The notes below the pieces were generated by a model. It searched no databases, was not told the DNA's origin, and was given only the letters and a program-made list of their open reading frames with translations. From assembly GCA_022785155.1 (NCBI GenBank), contig JALFRH010000170.1:1-12245 (forward strand): a stretch of DNA of 12,245 bases, given 5' to 3'. Position numbers and translations under genes: made by a program. Shown here one piece after another: positions 6,848-12,245 of the stretch (position 1 is its first letter; each line of letters begins with the position of its first letter). Origin of the DNA: Spirochaetales bacterium (GTDB lineage: Bacteria; Spirochaetota; Spirochaetia; Sphaerochaetales; Sphaerochaetaceae).

Positions 6848-8188
6848 TCAGGCTTTTATCTTGTCCACTTCTTTCCAAAGCTCTCCTGCCACTTCAGCAG
6901 CTCTCTTATAGATATCCGAAGCATCGCTTCTTACGAACTTGTGGTCTCTGAAGAGAACCTTTCCGTTGACAATGGTTGTATTTACACAGCCACTTCCCAT
7001 TCCCCAGACAAAGTGTCCCGGAGCATTCTCAGTGACAAGAGGTGTAGGATTGTTGTAATCCAAGAGAACGATATCGGCCGTATATCCTTCTTCAATCTTT
7101 CCAAGCTTGATTCTTCCGCCGAACTGAGATTCTACAAGTCTGTTTCCTCTGTTCAAGACTTCAAGGAAGTTTGACGGCCACCATGGTCCTGTAACATCCT
7201 TATGCTTGAAGAATCCGATTTTTATCTCTTCAAACATATTTCCACCGCAGCCATCGGTACCAAGACAAAGATTCTTTATCATAGGAAGCTTTGTGTTGCA
7301 TCCGATGTTATTGTTCATATTCGAGCGTGGATTTACAGCGAAGAAACAATTCCTCTCATTTATAAGCTGGATTTCCTTCTCTGAAAGATGGACTCCATGG
7401 ACTATCAAGGACTTGGGGGTAAGAAGGCCGAAGGAATCAAGCCTGTCAGCCAGGTCCTTGTTGTAGAAATGGTGGGACCAGACGCTGTCATAGCTGGCTT
7501 CAGCTACATGGATATGCATGCCTCTTCCAGTCTTCTCCATTGCATCACCCATAAGCTTCAAGCCTTCATCAGGAATTGTAAATGGAGCATGGCCTCCGAT
7601 TGTAGATTCACAGAGAACCTCTTCGCCTCTCTTGAGTTTCTCGTCCACTTCCTTGGCGAACCTAATGTTTTCAGCGACTCCTTCCTCAACTTCCTCCATA
7701 CCTCTGTTTCTATCTGTAACTTCGAAACAAGTGGAACCTCTGACTCCTATCTCCTCCATACCCTTGGCAATGGTAGAAAGGGATCCTTCTATGTAACAAG
7801 GGGAAGCATGGTGGTCTACACAGCTGGTGGTTCCGGAGGCGATGGCATCAAGAGAACAGATGAGGGATGAGTAGTAAGTACTCTCCTCCCTAAGGCCTCT
7901 ATCCAGTCTCCACCACCATTCCTTCAATACCTGGATGAAATCCGTCTGGGGCCCGGCAGAAATAAGCATTCCTCTTGAGAGTCCTGAATAGTAGTGGTGA
8001 TGGGCGCAGACGTTACCAGGAATCAAAGTCTTGCCACTTCCATCGATGGTCTCCTTCGCCTCCAAAGCAAGGTTTTTGCCTACTTTGGAGATCAAAGAAC
8101 CTTCAATGGCCACATCCATGCCTTCTTCAACTGTGAAAGGAGGCTGGGTCTGCATAATACGGATATTCTTTATCAATAAGTCAACCAT
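6848..8188 (-). CDS. ssnA: SsnA-type metal-dependent amidohydrolase
   Basis: A 446-residue amidohydrolase of the cytosine-deaminase/chlorohydrolase-like group, predicted to hydrolyse a C-N bond of a cyclic nitrogen compound. The N-terminal composite beta domain precedes AHHHYYSGLSRG (62-73), giving His63-x-His65 as first metal ligands. HIHVAE (225-230) supplies His227 and Glu230, VHGVH (263-267) supplies His264, and GTDG (310-313) supplies Asp312. The set fits a mononuclear Fe/Zn site. CAHHHYYSGLSRG matches the recalled E. coli SsnA block CSHNHFYSGLSRG, supporting the name. GGAGG inside the end of ygfK lies 8 nt before the ATG, and the gap to ygfK is 3 nt. Older naming ties SsnA to selenium metabolism; the operon suggests instead hydrolysis of a purine-ring intermediate (inference). 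The physiological substrate is not fixed by sequence. Confidence 0.92.
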   Translation of the reverse strand: MVDLLIKNIRIMQTQPPFTVEEGMDVAIEGSLISKVGKNLALEAKETIDGSGKTLIPGNVCAHHHYYSGLSRGMLISAGPQTDFIQVLKEWWWRLDRGLREESTYYSSLICSLDAIASGTTSCVDHHASPCYIEGSLSTIAKGMEEIGVRGSTCFEVTDRNRGMEEVEEGVAENIRFAKEVDEKLKRGEEVLCESTIGGHAPFTIPDEGLKLMGDAMEKTGRGMHIHVAEASYDSVWSHHFYNKDLADRLDSFGLLTPKSLIVHGVHLSEKEIQLINERNCFFAVNPRSNMNNNIGCNTKLPMIKNLCLGTDGCGGNMFEEIKIGFFKHKDVTGPWWPSNFLEVLNRGNRLVESQFGGRIKLGKIEEGYTADIVLLDYNNPTPLVTENAPGHFVWGMGSGCVNTTIVNGKVLFRDHKFVRSDASDIYKRAAEVAGELWKEVDKIKA

Positions 8189-8191
8189 TTA

Positions 8192-11100
8192 TTATTCCTC
8201 CACTGGTCCCAAAAGATATGAGTAAGAGATGAATACAGTTTCAATCATTGCCTTGATTTCTTCAGGAACATCTGCTTCCAATCTGCCGTCTCTGTTGATT
8301 TCGCCGTTGATGATCTTTCCATCCAAGCGAATGGTGATCTGGTCGTTTTCTGCATAGAAACCGCTGTTCGTGCTGTTCTCGAAGTCATCTGGGCGAGAGA
8401 AGAGTGTGAACTTCTTCAAATATGGCCCGCCATCATGAGGACAGAAGGCTGCACAGTTTCCACACTCATTGCAGTATGCATCGATATGGAGAATCTGGAA
8501 TGGATCGTCAAAGAGTCCTGTCTCCCTCATGTCCAGCATTACATTGGCTCTGTTTGGACATACTTCCGTACACTTGTTGCAGAAATATGAGCATTCGAGA
8601 CATCTCTTGGCTTCCCTTTCCAGGAACTTCTTGTCGCCCTTTGGCTCAGAGAGGGTGATCCTGGCCTTCTTTTCACGGATGGAAGCGAAGAAATCATCTT
8701 CTTCATCCCTGATTTCCTCAATGTCCTCTTCGCCTTCCTCTTCTTCGATTTCTTCTCCCTTACCGCAGGTGCATTCACCTTCGCAAGTACACTCTTCAGA
8801 GTCATCTTCAGAAGCCAGAATATCTTCATAGACCTTGTCTATTGCATCGTCTACAGCGCTCTGGGCGGAAGCGATACATCTGACGACTGTGCTTGGGCCT
8901 GTCTTAGTGTCACCGATGACATAGACCTTGTCGTCTTCTGTAAGACCAATGGCCTTAAGGACGTTTTCATCAGCCTTTTCACCGATGGCGCTTATGAGAT
9001 ATGTGCAGTCCAAAGTAAAGGTCTCCCCGCTATCCACAGGCTTTCTTCTTCCTGAAGCATCCTTTTCTCCAAGAACCATCTTCTTTACTGTCATCAAGCC
9101 GTCAACCACAGTTGAAGGAGAAGCCAGGAATACAAACTTTACACCATCGGAGAGAGCAAGTTCATACTCTTCCCTATCGGCAGGCATTTCCTCTTCGCTT
9201 CTTCTGTATACTACAGTTACATCCTCTACGCCTTTGGTTCTTATGGCCATTCTTGCTGCATCCATCGCCGTGTTTCCACCGCCGATTACGACAACGTGCT
9301 TTCCAAGGTCGATGTCTTGGCCTCTCTTACTTCTCAACAGGAAGGATATTGCACTCTCCCTTTCACCGTTTCCGTCTACTCTTGGGTCGTTGGATGCTGT
9401 AGCTCCTACAGAAACGAAGATATATTCGAAACCTTCGTCCCTGAGTTCCTTTATAGTCTTCTCTGTCCTGAAGTTGAACTTAACTCCGTTGTCTTTGATG
9501 AACTCTACATCCCTGTCCACGGCTTCCAATGGAATTCTGAACTCAGGGATAATATTGGCCACAACACCGCCGGCCCTTTCCTCTTTCTCAAAGACACTGG
9601 TATCGAATCCAGCCTGGGCAAGGAAATATGCAGCGGCCAAGCCAGCAGGACCTGCTCCTATTACAGCAGCCTTTACGTCCGTCGGCTCACCTGGGTTCTC
9701 CCACATTACATCTTTATATTCGGCAAAGCCTTTTTCCGCACATACTCTCTTGACTTCCCTGATCTCCACAGGTCCTTCATAATCCATTCTTGTACAGTGG
9801 TTCTGGCACTGATGGTCACAGATCCAACCTGTGATGTTTGGAAGAGCGTTGGATGTGTATATAAGACTCAAAGCCTCGGCCATTCTTCCTTCTCCTGCAA
9901 GAGCCACATACTCAGGAATAGGCTGATGGATAGGACAAGCCTCCACACAAGGAGCCACATAACAATCGAAGAGGGAAAGAGGTGTTCCGACCTTTGCACT
10001 CTTTGTTCCACGGAACTCCTTACCTGCGATACCCTTTGGATCGGATACCTTCTCCACGAACTTTCTAAGCTTGGAGATATCGATGGTCTCCTTTTCCCAA
10101 GCGAGGGAAGATTCGTTGCAGATTTCGCAAAGCTGCTTCATCTTCGTATATCCGCCTGGATGGAGCATATCTGTAGCAAGAGTAATCGGATGGATGCCGA
10201 TTTCAAAGAGATCCTTGACTGAAAGGGCGCTGACTCCACCGGAGTAGGAAATAGGGAGAGTGCCGTCAAACTCTTCAGAAAGAATCAAAGCTACACGGGA
10301 TGAAAGAGGAAGAAGGATTCTTCCAGATCCATATCTTTCGTCACCTGGAAGTACATCCTGAGGGTTTACGTTTCCAAGAGTATTGGTAAGTTTTACTCCG
10401 AACTTTCTTCCTTCCTTCTTCGCCAGGTCTACAAGGCGATGGAGCATAGCCTTTGCATCCGCCAGCTGAAGGTCGTGTTCAAAGGATTCCCTCTTCAACA
10501 CCACATATCCATATCCAAGATCGTCCAGTACCTTTCTTACTGTATCGTATCCCAAAAGTGTAGGATTGAGCTTGACGAAGGTATCCAGCTTCTTCTCTGT
10601 CAAAAGATATGAACAGATGGCCTCGATCTCTTTTGGAGGACAGCCGTGCATTGTGGAGACTGTAACTGAGTGGCAGATGTTCTTTGATATATTATCAATG
10701 GTCTTCAAGACCTTTTCTTCCCTTCCTTCCCAATCGGAGCCGTCGAAAAGGCCGTCGGAAACCATAGCCTTGGCTTCGTTGATGTATTCATCAAAGAGAG
10801 GCTTTTTTCCGCTGTCGATCATACTGTCGATGAATATCTGCATCTTTTCCTGCTTGATTCCTTCCAGGTTATATCCACAGGACATATTGAAGATGAAAGA
10901 AGGTTTTTCAATCACCTTATTCTCTGCAGCGCTTTCAATGATGTGAAGGGCGATCCAAGCCTTGAGATACTCATCATAAGCCTTTTCCAAAGTATACTCT
11001 GTGGACCATTCGACGTTATATCCTTCATCTCTTGCATCGATACAAGGCTTTGCTATCTCAAGATGATCCATGATCTGAACTGTCTTAAGTTCGATGAACC

Positions 11101-11332
11101 TGGCTCCCACAAGATATGATGCCACTATGTTCTGGCTTAACTGTGTATGAGGGCCTGCTGCAGGTCCCATAGGTGTAGATGCAGTCTCGGAAAAAACCTT
11201 GACCTTCTTTTTTCCGTTATCCTTGTAGAACTGGTCTTTATGTATAGAAAAGATTGAATCGTGGTTTCTGAATTCTCCGCTGATTCTTGCGAGAAGCTCA
11301 CTAAAAGGGATTGGTCTCATCAAATCTGCCAT
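8192..11332 (-). CDS. ygfK: YgfK-type multidomain Fe-S flavoprotein oxidoreductase
   Basis: A 1046-residue protein combining the parts of a dihydropyrimidine-dehydrogenase-like enzyme. Residues 1-~430 resemble a dihydroorotate/dihydropyrimidine dehydrogenase barrel (GPAAGPHTQ, HGCPP at 229-233, KLTNTLGN, SYSGGVSA). Residues 457-513 form a GltD/PreT-type 4Fe-4S region (C457, C462, C466, C505, C509, C513). Residues ~553-835 are the FAD/NAD(P)H reductase with IGAGPAGLAAAY (558-569), IGGGNTAMDAAR (683-694) and GDTKTGPSTVVR (807-818). After a Cys-rich acidic insert (841-880) comes a two-cluster ferredoxin domain (C911, C914, C918, C921, C925; C954, C957, C960, C964). It could carry NAD(P)H electrons through flavins and clusters to a substrate in the barrel or to XdhD/YgfM. 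First gene of the operon; AAGGAG lies 8 nt before the start. 'Selenate reductase subunit' is a family label, not proof of function. Confidence 0.95.
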   Translation of the reverse strand: MADLMRPIPFSELLARISGEFRNHDSIFSIHKDQFYKDNGKKKVKVFSETASTPMGPAAGPHTQLSQNIVASYLVGARFIELKTVQIMDHLEIAKPCIDARDEGYNVEWSTEYTLEKAYDEYLKAWIALHIIESAAENKVIEKPSFIFNMSCGYNLEGIKQEKMQIFIDSMIDSGKKPLFDEYINEAKAMVSDGLFDGSDWEGREEKVLKTIDNISKNICHSVTVSTMHGCPPKEIEAICSYLLTEKKLDTFVKLNPTLLGYDTVRKVLDDLGYGYVVLKRESFEHDLQLADAKAMLHRLVDLAKKEGRKFGVKLTNTLGNVNPQDVLPGDERYGSGRILLPLSSRVALILSEEFDGTLPISYSGGVSALSVKDLFEIGIHPITLATDMLHPGGYTKMKQLCEICNESSLAWEKETIDISKLRKFVEKVSDPKGIAGKEFRGTKSAKVGTPLSLFDCYVAPCVEACPIHQPIPEYVALAGEGRMAEALSLIYTSNALPNITGWICDHQCQNHCTRMDYEGPVEIREVKRVCAEKGFAEYKDVMWENPGEPTDVKAAVIGAGPAGLAAAYFLAQAGFDTSVFEKEERAGGVVANIIPEFRIPLEAVDRDVEFIKDNGVKFNFRTEKTIKELRDEGFEYIFVSVGATASNDPRVDGNGERESAISFLLRSKRGQDIDLGKHVVVIGGGNTAMDAARMAIRTKGVEDVTVVYRRSEEEMPADREEYELALSDGVKFVFLASPSTVVDGLMTVKKMVLGEKDASGRRKPVDSGETFTLDCTYLISAIGEKADENVLKAIGLTEDDKVYVIGDTKTGPSTVVRCIASAQSAVDDAIDKVYEDILASEDDSEECTCEGECTCGKGEEIEEEEGEEDIEEIRDEEDDFFASIREKKARITLSEPKGDKKFLEREAKRCLECSYFCNKCTEVCPNRANVMLDMRETGLFDDPFQILHIDAYCNECGNCAAFCPHDGGPYLKKFTLFSRPDDFENSTNSGFYAENDQITIRLDGKIINGEINRDGRLEADVPEEIKAMIETVFISYSYLLGPVEE
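8693..8812 (-). other. Cys-Thr-Cys doublets and acidic tract inside YgfK
   Basis: Encodes YgfK residues 841-880: two CTC doublets (C848, C850, C854, C856) followed by a run dominated by Glu and Asp (859-880). It lies between the FAD/NAD(P)H reductase and the C-terminal ferredoxin. The pattern is unlike the CxxC spacing of the flanking 4Fe-4S motifs and I do not recall it in E. coli YgfK. It may be a flexible linker with a metal-binding site. Confidence 0.7.
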
Positions 11333-11348
11333 TTAATTTTCTCCTTAA

Positions 11349-11362
11349 GACGGTATATCGTC
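11349..11362. promoter_or_regulatory. Near-palindrome at the ygfK operon start site (operator candidate)
   Basis: GACGGTATATCGTC reads almost the same on both strands: arms GACG/CGTC around TATA, with one mismatched symmetric pair. It covers the transcription start predicted from the promoter at 11369-11396 and ends 16 nt before the ygfK ATG. A repressor bound here would block initiation; a weak mRNA hairpin is the alternative. Confidence 0.4.
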
Positions 11363-11368
11363 ATTTAT

Positions 11369-11396
11369 AGGATATCAGCAAAAAATTCGATGTCAA
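11369..11396 (-). promoter_or_regulatory. Candidate promoter of the ygfK operon
   Basis: The minus strand has a perfect TTGACA (11396-11391), then 16 nt, then TATCCT (11374-11369, four of six -10 bases). A better-looking TATAAA follows at 11369-11364 but its spacer would be 21 nt. Predicted start is near 11362, giving a leader of about 30 nt. The weak -10 suggests a regulated promoter. Confidence 0.5.
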
Positions 11397-11406
11397 ACAA
11401 AAAGAT

Positions 11407-11426
11407 GCAACAGTTTGCAACAGTTT
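11407..11426. repeat. Tandem 10-bp repeat in the ygfK/ndk divergent region
   Basis: GCAACAGTTT occurs twice head to tail. Each copy contains AACAGTT, an odd palindrome (AAC-A-GTT), with centres exactly 10 bp apart, one helical turn. It lies 10 bp upstream of the ygfK -35 box and touches the possible ndk -35 (TTGCCA, 11425-11430), so one regulator could act on both genes. Chance repetition is possible. Confidence 0.55.
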
Positions 11427-11453
11427 GCCATTATAGCCCTAGACTTTCTATCT
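11425..11453 (+). promoter_or_regulatory. Possible ndk promoter
   Basis: TTGCCA (five of six -35 bases) is followed after 17 nt by CTATCT, a poor -10; TATCTG at 18 nt is no better. It would give a leader of about 30 nt before ndk. An ATTATA at 11430-11435 is another -10 candidate without a good -35. Weak call. Confidence 0.25.
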
Positions 11454-11491
11454 GGAAACAAATGTGTTACCATTTCCCCGGAGATATAAAA

Positions 11492-11953
11492 ATGAAAGAA
11501 AGAACTTTTATTGCCATCAAACCGGATGGCGTCCAGAGGGGACTTATTGGAAGAGTCATCGGTAGAATCGAAGACAAGGGTTATAAGATCATCGGGCTGA
11601 AGATGCTCTCCGTCACACCACAGCAGGCTGCAGCACACTATGCCGAGCATGAGGGTAAACCCTTCTATCCAGGACTTGTAAAGTTCATTACAAGTGGTCC
11701 TATCGTAGCTATGGTCGTGGAAGGTGAAGATTGTATCAGCGGCATGAGACAGCTTATGGGTAAGACAAACCCTTCCCAGGCGGAAGTGGGTACAATCCGT
11801 GGAGACTTTACTCCCCAGATGAGCTACAACGTCATCCATGGCTCAGACAGCCCTGCCTCAGCTGAAAGGGAAATCGCAATCTACTTCAATGAAAATGAGC
11901 TCTGCTCATGGAAGACGGTCTTTGAGATGATAAAGGAAAAGCTTGAAGGCTAA
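11492..11953 (+). CDS. ndk: Nucleoside diphosphate kinase
   Basis: A 153-residue cytoplasmic kinase that transfers the gamma phosphate of ATP to nucleoside diphosphates through a phosphohistidine. Family residues are complete: Lys10 (KPDGVQRG), Tyr50, Phe58, Arg86, Thr92 (GKTNP), Arg103 (GTIRGDF), Asn113 and catalytic His116 in NVIHGSDS. The frame is open upstream, but the ATG at 11492 is chosen because GGAG lies 8 nt before it and homology begins at MKERTFIAIKPD. It is divergent from the ygfK operon across 159 nt and ends at a hairpin terminator. A housekeeping gene of nucleotide balance; a link to the purine operon beyond shared intergenic DNA is not shown. Confidence 0.97.
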   Translation: MKERTFIAIKPDGVQRGLIGRVIGRIEDKGYKIIGLKMLSVTPQQAAAHYAEHEGKPFYPGLVKFITSGPIVAMVVEGEDCISGMRQLMGKTNPSQAEVGTIRGDFTPQMSYNVIHGSDSPASAEREIAIYFNENELCSWKTVFEMIKEKLEG

Positions 11954-11961
11954 AATCAATG

Positions 11962-11983
11962 GAGCCGCCCGGAAGGACGGCTC
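11962..11983. terminator. Bidirectional hairpin terminator between ndk and the flavodiiron gene
   Basis: Nine-position stem (GAGCCGCCC with GGACGGCTC, one C-A mismatch) and a GGAA loop, 8 nt after the ndk stop. ATATTATT follows on the plus strand and ATTGATTTT on the minus strand, so it can serve both convergent genes, though neither U-tract is strong. Confidence 0.7.
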
Positions 11984-12002
11984 ATATTATTCGGAAGGAC
12001 TT

Positions 12003-12245
12003 TTACTTTGAAAGAGCATCTGCAATCTCTTCGATCTGGGAGGAAGAAGACTCGTTCAATGCACTTAGGATAGTAGCTGTTCCAAGCCACTCTATTTCCT
12101 TGCTCTTCTCCATCATTGAAGTAATGACCTTTGCGGCCATCGGTCCCCAGGAACCGTTTTCGATGATGGCGACCTTCCTCTTCTGGAAGTTTCTCTCAGT
12201 AAGGTGTTCGACATACTCCCTCATGTATGGGAAGATATCTCCGTT
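12003..12245 (-). CDS. Flavodiiron protein (A-type flavoprotein), C-terminal fragment
   Basis: Eighty codons of an open frame run in from the right window edge; the first in-frame ATG (12224) is internal. IFPYMREYVEHL followed by VAIIENGSWGPMAAKVI is the flavodoxin-domain signature of flavodiiron proteins (FprA/NorV family), which reduce O2 or NO with FMN and a di-iron site. Only the last part of the flavodoxin domain is visible; the metallo-beta-lactamase-like di-iron domain must lie outside. The gene converges on ndk with 49 nt between them. Such proteins are typical of anaerobes that need to remove O2. A stand-alone flavodoxin is a less likely alternative. Confidence 0.8.
   Translation of the reverse strand, partial: NGDIFPYMREYVEHLTERNFQKRKVAIIENGSWGPMAAKVITSMMEKSKEIEWLGTATILSALNESSSSQIEEIADALSK

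Noticed and set aside
8928..10222. Long plus-strand open frames (284 and 308 codons) opposite ygfK
   Set aside because: They lie antisense to a clear YgfK frame with conserved domains, show no recognisable motifs, are low in complexity (Ser/Leu/Pro rich or Cys/His rich as expected from antisense of this codon use), and lack a convincing ribosome site.
11454..11477. Stem-loop in the ndk leader (GGAAA with TTTCC, or AAATG with CATTT)
   Set aside because: Only 5 bp, A/T-rich, two competing pairings, and it does not cover the ribosome site.
11393..11839. 148-codon minus-strand frame opposite ndk
   Set aside because: Antisense to a complete Ndk with all catalytic residues; product has no family features and the frame runs into the divergent promoter region.
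1..12245. CRISPR array, tRNA/rRNA genes, insertion sequences or attachment sites
   Set aside because: No repeat-spacer series, cloverleaf, transposase frame or terminal inverted repeats seen; nearly the whole window is coding with short junctions.

Overview
The window carries one long leftward (minus-strand) operon for anaerobic purine-type metabolism, flanked on the right by ndk (plus strand) and the 3' end of a flavodiiron-protein gene (minus strand). Heavy AGA/AGG arginine codon use, a purine-rich coding strand, strong GGAGG-type ribosome sites, a flavodiiron protein and several low-potential Fe-S/Mo proteins suggest an anaerobic, possibly gut-associated bacterium. I cannot place it firmly; Bacillota or Spirochaetota are guesses.

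In transcription order (right to left) the operon reads ygfK (8192-11332), ssnA (6848-8188), xdhA molybdopterin subunit (4576-6723), xdhC [2Fe-2S] subunit (4104-4586), xdhB FAD subunit (3250-4116), ygfM FAD subunit (2546-3241) and xdhD (2546 to beyond base 1, 3' end missing). Junctions overlap or are within 8 nt, except a 124-nt spacer between ssnA and xdhA. That spacer holds a near-consensus internal promoter and a perfect hairpin at the predicted transcript 5' end. The xdhD reading frame stays open to the window edge and is easily missed by an ORF caller.

YgfK, SsnA, YgfM and XdhD are the set that surrounds selenium-dependent molybdenum hydroxylases and that has been linked to anaerobic urate/purine breakdown in gut bacteria. 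In E. coli the order, as I recall it, is ygfK-ssnA-ygfM-xdhD; here a complete three-subunit xanthine dehydrogenase is inserted in the middle. XdhA keeps the xanthine-site residues. XdhD does not, and its N-terminal [2Fe-2S]-type domain has lost all eight cluster cysteines while keeping the fold signature. A plausible scheme (inference): XdhABC interconverts purines at the oxidation level of xanthine and urate, the YgfK/YgfM/XdhD group carries out a further redox or ring-activation step, and SsnA hydrolyses a ring bond.

The 159-nt divergent region between ygfK and ndk holds a candidate operon promoter, a 14-bp near-palindrome at the predicted start site, and a tandem 10-bp repeat. ndk ends in a hairpin terminator shared with the convergent flavodiiron gene.
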